DNA of 64,000 nucleotides from Circinella umbellata (lineage: Eukaryota; Mucoromycota; Mucoromycetes; Mucorales; Lichtheimiaceae). The notes below the pieces were generated by a model. The model was given only the letters and a program-made list of their open reading frames with translations. It ran no database searches and was not told the DNA's origin. The position numbers and the translations under genes were made by a program. Below, in pieces: positions 12,742 to 25,742 of the stretch. Numbering within the stretch: position 1 is the stretch's first letter; each line of letters opens with the position of its first letter. The DNA is taken from positions 682,001-746,000 of the forward strand of contig JAIWNF010000011.1 of assembly GCA_025093555.1 (NCBI GenBank), in the 5' to 3' direction.

Positions 12742-13474
12742 TTATGCTTCTCGATAAACCACAATCAACAACGATACCAAAACAGTGAATGTTGTAGTGA
12801 CCGTAACTACAACAATACCACGTGTCGCTGGAAAGTATCCCTGCGTCATAGCAACCTATAATGTATACATCATGAGAAAAAGAAGCCGTGATTTGATTTT
12901 TTAGAGTTTTTATTTATCTTTTTCTGTGATCCTACCTGTGAATGAAAAAATCGAATAAGAGCAAATATAAGAAATAGCATTCCAATTGAAATAAATGCGA
13001 CTCCTAAAAGCTTCCCAGGTACTTTAAGTTCTTTTTCCAGCCGAAATAATTGTGTTATACCTAGTAACAGTATTTTTTGATGATTTTGATTTTGATTAGC
13101 AAGTTGCGTGGTGTATGCATATAACATATGTGTTGTTTGCTTTCATGCTGATCCTGATACGTTACCAACACCTACTGATATGGTAGATAAACTTGTCCGA
13201 ACCCATGCAAGAAATGTACGTTCATTTGCTGATTTGTTTTTATTTATTCATGATAAATCAATTATTTATATATATATATATTAGAATGATATCATAACTT
13301 CTTTTCGTCTAATCGCGGCTAATTTGATTTATTACCTAAGTGATCTCTAGCAACACTACCCGTATTTTCTAACAGTATCGAAGCGGAAAATTTTTCAATC
13401 CATTCAACAAGCCGTGGTTGTAGTTTGTGTTGTTCTCCATTTAATAAAAGCGGTGTTTCCTCTTCCGTGGGCAT
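12742..13474 (-). CDS. Small DUF202-family membrane protein
   Basis: Exons 13474-13336, 13228-13166, 13060-12936 and 12855-12742 join in frame to 146 aa. The diagnostic block ANERTFLAWVRTSLS (residues 47-61) is the signature of the DUF202/YidH family, small integral membrane proteins related to the Vtc1 subunit of vacuolar transporter chaperone. Three hydrophobic helices are visible: about 59-73, 87-103 and 119-138. The N-terminal 46 residues are soluble and begin MPTEEETPLL. The core motif is split by an intron immediately before ANERT, and each exon is short, so the gene is easy to miss. The molecular role of fungal DUF202 proteins is not known to me; location in an internal membrane is inferred. 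Confidence 0.88.
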
Positions 13475-13914
13475 TAAGTATCTTTTTTTTTTCTTCTTCT
13501 CCTTTTGGTATGAATAATAAAGGAGAAAAAAAAAAGAAAGAGAGGAAAAGAGAGGAAATAAAAAACTGAATCAACAGCCAAAAGAAAAAAAAAACTTAAT
13601 TACAACATTAAATCATTTTACTTCATCGTTTTTTTTTTTTGTGGTACCTGGGAATTGGATATTTGTATCACAGACTGATTGTTATTGTCTTTTTTAAAAG
13701 AAAAATCGTAAGTGTGTATTTCTTTTTTTTTTAATTAGCTTTATATGAAAAAAAAAAAGCAGAGAAAAACGAAAATATATATAAAAGTTATTCTTTTTGT
13801 TTTCTATATTATAACGATTGGAAGAAGAGAAAGAAAAAAGAAAGAAATGCTTTTTTTAATACAATTGAGTTTTATACATGTGTTAATGTGTGTTAATATT
13901 ATTTATTTTTGTTT
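13475..13914. other. Spacer between IDP and DUF202 genes
   Basis: This spacer of 440 bases lies between two minus-strand genes. It contains purine/pyrimidine tracts and several T and A runs that would act as the DUF202 promoter and the 3' flank of the isocitrate dehydrogenase gene. A minus-strand AATAAA (plus-strand TTTATT at 13902-13907) lies 8 bases past the dehydrogenase stop. No other feature is seen. Confidence 0.5.
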
Positions 13915-15716
13915 TTAGGCGATTCTGAGTTTGTTAAGGTTGTCTGTCACGGCCTGCATGAATTCAGCTGTAGTCACGTAATGTTCGGGAGTCATGCTGT
14001 TGAAAAGAAGGAAAATGAATAAGCTTTTGTTTTTTTTTTGTTCTTTCAGTTGCGAATGTGTGTGAAATGAATATATATATAAAAAAATAACTTACTTCTT
14101 GCCATGGATAGCCAAAGCCAAATCCTTGGTCATAATATTATGTTGCTCGACAGTACCAACGGTAGCCTTTTCCAAATCCTTTGTGAATGCAGCCAAATCT
14201 TGGTTGTTATCCAACTTGGCACGATGAGCCAAACCGCGGGACCAAGCAAAGATGGAAGCAATAGGGTTGGTGGAGGTAGGATTACCCTTTTGATACTCAC
14301 GGTAATGTCTTGTAACTGTACCATGAGCAGCTTCAGCTTCCAAAGTTTTACCATCGGGAGTCACGAGAACTGAGGTCATAAGACCCAATGAACCGTAACC
14401 TTGAGCCAAAATATCAGATTGTACATCACCATCATAGTTCTTACATGCCCATACGAAACCACCCTTGGATTTCAATGCTTGTGCTACCATGTCATCGATC
14501 AAACGGTGTTCGTACCACAACTTCTGGGATTCAAATTGGGTTTTATACTCCTTATCATAGATCTCTTGGAAGATATCTTTGAAGCGACCGTCATATTTCT
14601 TCAAGATGGTATTCTTAGTGCTCAAATACAATGGCATCTTCTTGGCCAAAGCGGTTTGGAAACAAGAATGAGCGAAACCATTGATGGAATCATCTGTGTT
14701 ATACATAGCCATACCAACACCACCATTGGCAGGGAAATCAAAAATAGTCCACTTGGTAGGTTCGCTACCATCGTTGGGTGTGAATGACATTTCGAATTTG
14801 CCTGCTTTATCAGCCACAAAATCGGTTGCTCGGTACTAGAAATATAATAGAGTAACATGATGGTTAATATATCGACAAGTTCACAAATTAAATCAGTCAA
14901 TTGATAATTCTCTCTCTATTTTTTTTCCTTCTTCCTCTTAATAGCTGATATAATAAATTACCTGATCACCAAAAGCGTGACGACCAATGACAATAGGCTC
15001 TGTCCAACCAGGAACAATACGAGGAATATTCGACATAAGGATGGGTTCACGGAATACAGTACCGTTCAAAATGTTACGGATGGTACCGTTAGGAGATCTC
15101 CACATTTTCTTTAAATCGAATTCTAATTTCACGCTTGTACATTAATACTTATATTCTTTTTACATGGGGTTAAATAAAGTTAAGAATTAAGCTCCTTGGA
15201 AACGGACAGAATTAAAAAATTTATTACCTTCAACACGTTGTTCATCGGGTGTGATAGTAGCACACTTAATACCAACATTATATTTCTTGATGGCTTCGGC
15301 AGCATCAATTGTCACTTGATCGTCAGTCTAAAATAAAACACCAAACAAATATTATGAATAACCTTTTTTTCTCATGGATATTACATAAATACCAAAACAA
15401 TTGAATTCTGGAAATCATAAAATAGGCCCTCGATATAATATTGAATAAAGAAGTATATTTATATATTTGAAAAGTACATTACATTATCACGATGCTTCAT
15501 ACCCAAATCATAGTACTTAATATCAAGATCAAGGTTAGGAAGAATCAATTTATCCTTAATATCTTGCCAAATAATACGAGTCATTTCATCACCATCCAAG
15601 TCAACAACTGGGTTGGAGACCTTAATACGCGAACCAGTCGAGTAAAATGCAGCAGCAGTACCAGTGGTACGAAGAGTAGCAGCGTGCTTTGCAATGGTGG
15701 GGACAATGAACGACAT
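13915..15716 (-). CDS. IDP1: NADP-dependent isocitrate dehydrogenase, mitochondrial
   Basis: Exons 15716-15483, 15327-15228, 15122-14962, 14835-14096 and 13996-13915 join in frame to 438 aa, the usual length. The enzyme oxidises isocitrate to 2-oxoglutarate and CO2 while reducing NADP+ to NADPH. Family blocks seen: [34 protein letters not shown] (substrate loop) and [23 protein letters not shown] text reading [20 protein letters not shown] (NADP and metal region). The first 27 residues have hydroxylated and basic residues with few acids (ending AAAFYST), typical of a mitochondrial presequence. An apparent stop at 14092 is the first bases of an intron (GTAAGT); the true C-terminus ends NLNKLRIA. 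At the third exon the acceptor TTAG at 15123 gives [11 protein letters not shown], matching the family. It shares a divergent promoter with the PHP gene. Confidence 0.97.
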
Positions 15717-16070
15717 TGTTGCTCAAAAGAAAGTATGAATGAAGAAAAGAAGAAGGAAAAAAAAAAACAAAAAGTGTCTATTAAATAAACTCGCTTTGGG
15801 ACCAAAACATTCTGATGATTTTTTCATTTCCCGCTTGAAATCCTTGCCAATTTAGATGTGTGTCATTTTTCTCACATCCAAACAAAAACAAGTAGTTAAC
15901 GAGACTTTTTTTTTTCGGTAGCGCGGGTATTTTAGCCGTTCCGAATGAATTCTCAGATATTTTCCAGCTTGCATATCATAATATCTGTGAAATAAATGCG
16001 GAGGATTGTCAATTTCTTCCTTCTCTTTTCTTTTTCTTCAACATTAATCTTCTTTTAGTAAAACATTTGG
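15717..16070. promoter_or_regulatory. Divergent promoter, IDP1 / PHP phosphoesterase
   Basis: Only 354 bp separate the two divergent ATGs at 15716 (-) and 16071 (+), so both promoters must share this DNA. It contains a GC-richer block around 15915-15945 with a T run, an imperfect inverted repeat GATGTGTG/TCACATC at about 15854-15879, and pyrimidine-rich DNA next to the PHP start. No factor site is assigned. Confidence 0.55.
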
Positions 16071-17850
16071 ATGAGAACTCAACAAACCGATAGTAGCACC
16101 CAACTTAAAACAGCAACCCCATTTTATGACTCGGTAACCCCAGACAATAGTAACCTGACAACACCTTCGGGTGAACAGCAACAAGGAGGACAAGGGCTAC
16201 CTAGTTGTTATGTTCGTCTATTGAAGCATTATCTTTTTGGCCTTGCCATTCGTGTTAGTACGGTGATTGTCGTCATTGCCATTCTCATTGCAATTGGTCT
16301 TGGTTTGAAATATACCGATAATATGCCACAACCAGTAGACTATTCAAATTTACAATTCAATTGGCGTATCGATCCAAGATCTTATTTAACACCTTTCAAT
16401 ACATCATTTGGTCAGTATAACGTCTTGCTAGATGGACATTCTCATTCCATCAGGAGCGATGGAAAAATGAATGTTCGACAGTTATTAGACTGGCATATAG
16501 GTAATTTAATAGTGATACTTTTTTTTTCGTGGATTTGGATTGAAAGGGGATGTGTGGGGCTAGCTTTCTTTGTTGAAAAATGAGTCTTTTGAAAGCCAGT
16601 AACTAAATTTAGTGATTCCCGCGCGTATGTTTGTGTACAAAAACAACTAACAAATGTTTAAATTAGCCAATGGCTATAATGCTGTGATTGTAACGTAAGC
16701 TATTTATTTATGTTTTAAAGTTTGCCAAGAATGATAATGTGGGCAAAAGAGGCTTATTATATTAATGCAAAATTATATTTATTGTTTTAACCTTTGTTTT
16801 CCATATCCAAAATAGTGATCATAATACCATTAAGGGTGGATTAGAGGCGGAGCAATTAGCTTTACAAGATGAATATTATAGAGATAATATCGTTGTTATC
16901 CCAGGTATTGAATACTCGTATGTATCATCTATATATGCCAATATTTTATCATAAGATAAAAAAAATCAAGAGGCCTTGGGGGGAGTGCATAAAAGCTTAA
17001 TTTGGAATGTTGGGTGGTGATAACTGAAACAATCAAAATAATACATTAGATGCTGCCGTATTCATATGAACCTTATCAATATTAATGAGTCGATTCCCAT
17101 CGGGCCACCCGAGCCAACTGATGAACAGCTTCAACAGGTCATTCAACGTGTTCATGAATTAGGTGGATTGGTCATCGTTAATCATATTCCATGGAGTAAT
17201 ACCACAGGTAATATAATTTAATTTAATTAATTGTGTTTATGTATCTTTTTTTTACTAAAAGGGTATGATTATTATTGTTATTCCTAACAGAGGATAACTA
17301 TGAAGAAGCAAGATTACCCAACCACCCAAGTGTTGAAAGTCTAATTCAATGGGGTGTGGATGGGTTTGAAGTTGTGAATGGAAATACTTTTGATTATGAA
17401 ACCTATATAGCTGCTGCACAACATAACTTGATTCAAATGGTTGGTAGTGATATACATTATCCATCAGCAGCCTATTCATGGCTAACAGTTAAATCAGAAG
17501 AGTTCTCACGACAAGGTATAATGAATGCGATTAATGCTCGTCGTACAAGTTTTTTGATCGACCCTGCAGGAACTCGACCACGCGATTACCCTAGTGCATC
17601 AGCCAAGTACGAAACGTTATTGCCTCTTTCTGCCCTTGGTGAATACTTTGATATGTTCTACACTGTTAATAAGGGCATGTACAGTTTTCAAGGCACCTTT
17701 TGCCATCCTCAAAGTGTTAAAATTCACAATTCAGTCATTGGCTGGTTTATCTTCTGGATCATCATTCTAATGACGGTTTATGAACTTGTGCGGTTAGCCA
17801 TAATATATTCTACAAGCCAAATAAGACGACGAATACAGCATTTATCTTAA
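16071..17850 (+). CDS. Membrane-anchored PHP-domain metal phosphoesterase
   Basis: Exons 16071-16500, 16667-16694, 16816-16917, 17050-17207 and 17291-17850 join in frame to 425 aa. A PHP (polymerase and histidinol phosphatase) metal site is visible in order: DGHSHS (H123, H125), TDHNT (D154, H155), PGIEYS (E185), IHMN (H192), VNHIPW (H232) and GSDIHY (D293, H295). These residues normally bind a di- or trinuclear metal centre that hydrolyses phosphoesters. A transmembrane helix lies at about 54-79, before the domain, and another near the C-terminus (around 385-410, WFIFWIIILMTVYELV), so the catalytic domain sits between two membrane anchors. Substrate is unknown. An AATAAA at 17885-17890 lies 35 nt after the stop. 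The 3' end faces that of STT4 at 263 bp. Confidence 0.88.
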
Positions 17851-18112
17851 AGGAAGAATGATAAAAACCAGTAGTTGTACATAAAATAAATTTACTACCC
17901 TTTCTTGTCTTCTGTAAATACATTGTCACACCCTATATATAGCCATTTAAATATATATGAAATTTATATCGTTTATCAAAAATAAAGCAAGTGTATGTTT
18001 TCAAACTTAGAATAGCAGAAAGATATAAGCTCGATAAAGTGGAATTCAAAGTGTAAAACTGTTAATTGTTTCTTTATTTATATTAATAATAGTAATAATA
18101 AGTATAACATGC

Positions 18113-18417
18113 TTAATAGGGAATACCGTTAGTCAATTTCTGGAAGTAATCATAAAGTACGGTACGTTGGTTCTCGAAAGAATCCTTGATACGCATCATG
18201 ATAAAATCAGCAGCCGCACGTTCCGAACGATCGAGTTGGAATCTACTACGCAAACGCTTGATTGTTTCGCCCTTGAAACATGGAAGACCTGAATCCAACA
18301 TCAAAGTGACAATCTGACAAATTTGGTCAGCATAAGGTCGACTAGCCAAGTAAGCCTTAACAACCAATTCAGAAAATTGTCTGAAGGCTTGTTCATTGCT
18401 GGCACCACCCATAACCT

Positions 18418-18458
<41 letters not shown>

Positions 18459-21400
18459 TTCAGTTTAAGAACGAAAACTACATGCTTACAAAAATGCTGT
18501 CAATAATATATTATAACGAATTTTTTACCTGAATCATTTCAGTGGTAAGCTTGAATGGCGAGCTTTCAAAAGTGATACCACCAGGCGCAATATCAAAGAT
18601 AAAACCAAAATCTGATAAAAGGAAAATAGTTGATTGATTAGTCACTATCCCTTTTTACTTTCCAAAATATATCCATTTATATGGAGCCCAACTTACCGAT
18701 ATGAATAATATGACCATCTTCATCCAACATAATGTTACCATTGTGACGATCCTTGATAGCAAGCACATAGGAAATGACGGAATAAGCTGCTAAACTTTGT
18801 ACAAAGTTGTTTCTAGCACGCTGGAAGTGGATCGAATGAGGTCCACCATACTTGGCAACAAAATAATCATACATGCTGTTAACCTTTTCACGACCCAGTT
18901 GATCACGGGAAATAGATCGAGGAATAACATCAATAACACCTTGACCAGGTGCAGTTGCAACCACGCGGTAAGGATAGACATACAAATCCATACCAACACT
19001 AGTAAAGATATTCTTGAACACAGATATTAACTGCAAGGCAAGCACGTCTTGGCGACAATCATCACCGACCTTGAAAATAGCTCCTTGCCACAATTGTACA
19101 GTACGTTTTTTGGCTTCGACTTCATCACCGTCTTCACTTTCGATCATAGCCTTACCCAACAAGTCAGCATCTTCGACATCCTTTTCGATCTTGAAGGTAG
19201 CCATAAATGGAGCCTAGATAGAAAGAAAATCAGTATTTGAGCAACAATGATCTCTTTAAGATTGCTGTAGTATAATTTAATAAAAGTCTAACCTTAGCGT
19301 GACTCTGAAGAGGTCTACCAGAAGTACGGTTAATGTCAATGACGCGACCATCACTGTTACTGGGCAAGTAGACACCAACGTCAACCTTAATCTTGGCCAA
19401 TTCTTCGTCCAAGCGTTTCTATCGAATTCAAAATAATGATGAATATATATATATATCAAAGATGCAAAATATTAAATAAAAATAAAGAGAAAAATAAATT
19501 GTAATTTTTATATATACCTTTTGAAGAGGCTTCTTTTCAGTCTGGCCGTATTTAATGTACTCCTTCAAGTAGCCAGAAATAGCGGTAACTTCTTTGAAAA
19601 ACTTGAATTCACGCTCATAAAACTCACGATCTTCACCAGTGAAAGAACCAACAAGGGTTTGAATAATACGTTCCAAAGTAGGCTTTAATGCATCAGGTCT
19701 GACACATTCTTTATCAGCATCCACAAAGAAATTTGCCTTCATGTTCCAAATGATTTGATGGGCAAATAATTGAGATACTTGGCCAGCTTCCATAATGTAC
19801 TTTTCGACATAACCCAATTCGTCGTGACGCAAAGCTTGTACAATTTGAGGAATATAGAAGAAGACAGTATCCACGGGATAGTATTCCAAACTACGCATGG
19901 CATATTGAAGAATCAACGGATTGTTGTTATAGGCTGGTAAGAAATAGTTAGCTGCAGTGATGGCAGGAACAGGAGCCCAGTATTGCAAATGCTAATAGAT
20001 TATTTAAGCACAGATATATTGTTTTGTTGTTGTGTCAGATTAAAACTAATCATCTGTTTTTTACTATACAATCGCTATTTTTACTTTTTTTTTATACCTT
20101 CAAATCAAGCTTAGCATTAGGAACAAGTCTATCACCAAGAAGAATGATCAAAGCTTCAGGTACATCAACAACATCAAGTGTGTTGTTTGCGATAAGACGA
20201 TGCAATTCACGATACACAATGGGTTGAACAAAACGAGCATTCATTTGAACGGCCAAACGAGCTGATACTTCCCATGCAAAACGAACGATTTCTTTCCATG
20301 ACTCATCCATCACCATGGACTTTTCAGTACTACCCGTAAAACAAGCAGGATTTCCGTGACCCATAGAATTCAATGGGTTACACCATACAGACAAACGAGT
20401 TAATTCGCTTTCCAAGAAAAGCATCAAAAGCTTTTTGGCAAGATGGTGTTGACGGATCACATCATCCTTTGTTTTGTCTATAAAAATAATGAGTATAGAA
20501 GAAATGTACCTCGATTAGATTCAACTTTTTCTTCGGTAGAATAAAAACTATATTTACCATTCAAGAACATGTATAGTCCAGATGCAATCTTAGAGTTAGA
20601 ATTCTTGAGTGGGGAACTAGTAACCAAGTAACTCAGATTAGGCGTATCATTCATGACAGCATTATAAAAGTCAGTCAGGATCTTATATTCCATCAATGCA
20701 AGACTTTTGCGCGAACCATAATGCCATCTAAAAAATTAAATATTTTAGTACGCTTATTCGTGGACACAGATACTACATGTGTGTATAATCATTTTACTTA
20801 CCTTGGTTCCAATGAGAACCAGTTGAAAGCACATTCATAAACCAATGATCTGAACTTGTGTTCAGCAAGGGCTTCCATACGAGTCGATTGCAAAATCTTA
20901 GTACCCAACAGCAATAATTGAAAACGAACAGAACGAGCCAAAGCATGAGTGCTCATTAAATGAGCACTTTGAAATGATTCTTGTAAGAGTCGAACAAACA
21001 TATTGACAAGATGTCTGCTACGATGACGAATTGAATAAAAACGACTGCTTAAGAATTTGATCCAGGTTTGATGAGGAGTGAACAAGTAAGAAGCAACACG
21101 ATGACTACTATCACACACAGCCTTATCAGACGGATCATTGGTCATCTTAGAAACAAATGGATGCTTTGCGTTCAACACAGGCGAGAACAAACCCTTGCGA
21201 TGCTTCTGTGCCCAATGCCACATGCTCAACATTTCAACCATTAAACGTTTTTCAACATCGGCACGCTCAACCAACATCCAGTTCCACACGGCAGTACCAA
21301 CATCCATGGATTCAGGAGTAAACATATGGACCGGGATACGCACCAAGTATCGGATAAGATCAGGATGAACCTTGGGAAGAGCAATAGCATACGCTGCAGC

Positions 21401-24011
21401 ACGATGTAAAGTACGGTGAACGCGCTCAACAGAGACATGATGCTTTTGCTTGATATCAACAAGTAATGCTTCAAGATTTTCCAGAACAAAGGAAACTTGA
21501 TCAAGTAGTCCACTACCTGTTTTTGCATCAGGTAATTTTTCTATTTGAAAATATATACATACAAGTTATTAAAAAAAATTGGAACATTCAATATACTCTA
21601 TTACTATCTTGCTATTTACCTGATTGTTCACGTAAACCTTGAAGATATTCAACACCACTTATTTCACCGATATAGAATCTTCTTGAAGTAAATCCGTTAA
21701 CAAAATCGGAAGATTCATCAAGTGTAAGGCGAGGTACCTTGGGTACAAATTCTAGAAATCATAAAAAGTCAAAAAAAGAAAAAACATTAATTATTTTTCT
21801 ATTTTACTCTGGTATAAACAGACCAACATTATTTTACTTACCAACAGACATTTGGTTTTTGGAGGCAGTCTTGCCAATTTCTAACGCCAACGAACGACCC
21901 ATATGTACAGAATCAATGGGCTGACCAGATGAGAATCGATCGAGTTCAGAAAGATAATCTTGCAACAAACCATTAACTTCCAAAGGAGCACGGTCCATCG
22001 AGATATGGAGCCACTTCTTTGCGCTCTCGTAAAGACGGGTGCAAATCTCTTGACGATAAGCATAGGAATCTCCTAATTCAAGAGTTACACCGACGCGTGG
22101 TGATGTAAAATGGAAGACAGGCGAGTACTATTTTTAATTTACATAGCTTATTTGTTAATACCATCTATATTGGATCAAGATACATATACATATGTTATCG
22201 AATTTATTTACCTCTTCACGATATTCTGATTCACAACTGAGCCAAAGCAATTGGACGAGTTCTAACAACAATGTAATCAGCGATTTCTCAGCAAACACTT
22301 GAGGAAAGGCAGCAACGATACGTTCACCAGACTTGATGGCCAATTCATGCACCTTTCGCAAACGATGGCATGAGAGCTTAAGTATACTAGCCATTTGTAC
22401 ATTCAGTTCCGCAGAGATGCCTTGAACAGATGCCTTGCTCGCCGAATCCTTGACAAAAGCACCAACCACACGATCCGTAATGGTTTCCAAACAGTTGGCA
22501 AGGGAGCTGTTGATAAGTCCATCATTCATAAAGTATCGCAATACATAGCTACAATCACCCATTTTGCTTCGCATCATTTCAATATGATAAAAACTAAGGG
22601 CAAAAACGACTTGAGCGAACGAAAAGTTCTTGATATCATATGAGAGCGACGGTAAGAAGCTTGTCAATCGTTGACGCATGGAGGCCAAGTTGTGTTCTGC
22701 CATATTACCACCACGCAATAGAGAGTTGTACTCAAGATCACTTTCAATATAGTTGGTTGCACTTTCAGTTACCAACACAGGGGTTTTCTTGGCAATTACA
22801 AGTAAATGGTCGTACCATTCACGAATCCATACCGATTCAGTGACAAATCCAAAAAGGATGCAATGGAACCATGCGTTACGGAAAAGTGATACGACTTCTT
22901 CACTCGGATCAAGATGAGGGTTAAAGTCATTGTGCTCAAGAAGAGCTCGTAAAATCGGAAGCAGCATACCCAACTTGGATGCTAAGGGGTACTCAGCTTC
23001 CTTCTTATGCTTGGTAATAGTACGCTGAATTGTGTTTCCATTTTCAACGAACAATGTCAAGAGATTCGAAAGGTAAATCTGATAGTACTCTGGTTTTGTA
23101 GACAACCGACTCGCCAAGCTTAATTGAGCGTTATAAATCTATTGTAACATATATATCCTTGTTATTGTTTGCTTTCTTCAAACCATGAAACAAAAAGTAT
23201 TTATTACTTACAGCAGTAGTAAGTTGCTTATTATCGATTGTTAATGCCTCGCGGCTTAATGTTGAGAAAAAGTTAAGAATATCGCCAAACACTGACAAAG
23301 GACTGACAAGAGCCAAATCCACAAGCTTTGAGGTGAGAGATGCTGTAGCTGCAATCGATAATGATTTGCGTCTCATGACCAACATGGAGAGTGCTTGAGC
23401 CATAATCTAAAGATACAACATTAAATATCATCAGATACTATCACTTGTCAGATGAAATAATAATAATTCCTTTTTTTGTACGTACAGCTTCATCTTTAAG
23501 ATAGACAGCAACACCAACAATAGCTGACAATGCATTTGCACAAACTTGTTGCTTTTGCTTTTCGCTCAATTGATCTGCTGCGGGCGCTCCAGAAATGACA
23601 TTCTTAGCAAACGTGCTGAAGCGTTCCGATGCAGCAACATCTTCATCACTGTAACGAGTAATCTCATTAAGAAGAGCATAAAGAGTGGAGATAGCAGCTT
23701 GAGATGCTTGAACTGAAGGCTTTGTCTATAAATAAATACATATAACTTGTGTTAATCATCCCATTTGTTTTTCCTCTTCTTTCAAGATCATTCACTCTTT
23801 TATACTATATTATACCTGAACACATTGAGCCAAACGAATAATGGCAAATTGCTGAACAGTAGTAGTTTCTTCGGCTTGTAACTCAAATACGGGCGAAGGA
23901 GTGGCAAGGAATCGACAAATTGAATTTGTCATATCATTGTTCAAATGAGGGAAGCTTGATAAATGTTATCAAAACAAATTAATTCACAGATAGTAACAGA
24001 AATGGAAAATA

Positions 24012-24048
<37 letters not shown>

Positions 24049-25742
24049 CACTTACTTGATAGCAAGAAGAACTGCTGCATCCAAGGAAGCAACATGAACC
24101 CAAGGATCATTTCCATGAAGTGGTGCAAAAAGACATTCGGAAATATGATCAATAAGAACATCGTCGACTTCATGAAGATATACTGATGATAAAGCAGCTA
24201 CATGCTACATATATAAAAAAAAACCCCACTGAATTAAAATCTATACAAAAAATGTAATATTCGTTTTTTTCAAAATAAAAAATTTCCCCTATAAAACCAC
24301 TGTATTACTAACCAAACTAGTACCCATAATCTCTTGCATATAAGCATCGGGTGCCCATTTATTACCATCCTCGGCACTCTTATCAGCAAACTTTTTGATA
24401 TCTTCATAATATCCAAGACTGGTTACATAAACACTACGCATGTTTTTGTTGAGTAACTCATTTTTCTCAGGATCGTTCGAAAAGCCACGACGCGTATCAG
24501 AAGCAGTTTTTTGCATCAATTCTGTCCATGCTTGTTCAACGTCGCGTGTCAAATGAAGCTTCTTGAGGGTATTCGCCGCAGGTGAAGGGGTCTCGGTGTT
24601 TGCATCAGGTTTTGAGTCGGCAATAACACGAGCAGTAACATTGCGCAAAATAATAAGAAGGTCATGAACAACACGATTACTGCTAAGTGGTACACCATCT
24701 TCCCAATACTTGTTGAGAACACGACGGCTATAGGCCAAAGGATCATGGTCCTTGAGACAAGCAGTGATTGCAGATCGAATGTTGTCCAACGTTTCGTCTT
24801 GGATCAAGAATTGGGTGTTGTGACACAATGAAAGGAGTTGGTTGGGTCGGTAAAGATAAGGGGAGAGTTGAAGTGCTCGGGATAGACCTGCAAGGGAAGG
24901 AAGAATAAATGATACTGTGAAATCAACATCACCCATTTTCATAAATTGGATGAGTGATTCGCCATAACTCCAAAGAACATCGTTAATATAACTGTACGTA
25001 TCGGTTAGTTTAAAGCCAATCTCGAGAAGACATGAGACCAAACTGTAAGTAATGGCATCAGAAGGTGGTACACCTAATATACAATAGAAGCATCACATAA
25101 TCAATAACTTCAAATACCCATATGAAACATCAGATAACGCATTACTCTTCGTCCGCTGTTATGATTAAGATATTACCTTTTCCAAGCATCACTTCTTTCC
25201 ATTCATATGCAGGCAAGTGACGTACATAGGCAAGGAGACGTGGTAATAATTCTAATTGTCGCTCTTCACTTGCGTTAATGGCATATTTCACGAGAGCCGC
25301 CATACTCTGCTGGCTACGTGATGTCTATAATATGATTATTTTTCATTATTGTCAAAATAGCCTTTTTAATATAACTACTAAGAAAAAGTGCATCCTTCAT
25401 TCGTAATAAGCTTTTTCATTTGAATTTACCATAGCACCGAGATCTGGTTGTTGATCGCGGGTAAAAATAGTTTTATCGTTATCATCAGGAATGGGAACGG
25501 GTGGGCACTTGGAAATGAGTTTGTCAATTTCAGTAGTTGTTGCTTTGGATCGTGTATCAGCGAGCACTTCTGCTAACCCCATAAGGATTTGCGAGTGTAA
25601 ATCAAAGTCAACACTATATATTTGAAACAAATACATGGAGGTTTTATGTGTGCGTGTATTTTAGTCAGGTACTGATGTTTCTAAATCGATCGTATTTTAA
25701 GAGACTACTATATCAATCAACTAATTATATTTACCCATTCAT
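18113..25742 (-). CDS. STT4: Phosphatidylinositol 4-kinase STT4 (PI4K type III alpha)
   Basis: Nineteen exons join in frame to 1986 aa: 25742-25735, 25613-25430, 25324-25177, 25073-24313, 24204-24056, 23954-23816, 23725-23486, 23406-23212, 23138-22212, 22127-21842, 21751-21620, 21540-20802, 20727-20558, 20477-20098, 19991-19518, 19418-19293, 19213-18697, 18611-18529, 18415-18113. The enzyme phosphorylates phosphatidylinositol to PI4P at the plasma membrane, in a complex with Efr3 and Ypp1 in yeast. The kinase domain is C-terminal: IFKVGDDCRQD (K1734), catalytic loop DRHNGN (1841-1846) and DFG (1859-1861, split by an intron), then the conserved tail FSELVVKAYLASRPY. The residues before it (about 1450-1600) fit the lipid-kinase accessory helical domain. 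The length equals that of yeast Stt4. The first exon encodes only MNG. A minus-strand AATAAA lies about 35 nt past the stop (18073-18078). Confidence 0.96.
18424..18453. repeat. (TA)n microsatellite in STT4 intron
   Basis: About 15 TA units lie within the last intron of STT4 (18416-18528). It is probably polymorphic in length and has no coding effect. Confidence 0.9.
24011..24048. repeat. (CA)n(TA)n compound microsatellite in STT4 intron
   Basis: A run of about ten CA units passes directly into nine TA units, inside the intron between exons ending at 24056 and starting at 23954 of STT4. Confidence 0.9.

Noticed and set aside
14092..14096. Apparent stop codon ending isocitrate dehydrogenase at HGKK
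   Set aside because: The TAA is part of a GTAAGT donor; splicing to 13996 restores the conserved C-terminal helix.
14401..14787. 128-aa plus-strand open frame
   Set aside because: It is the antisense shadow of the long isocitrate dehydrogenase exon, which is certain.
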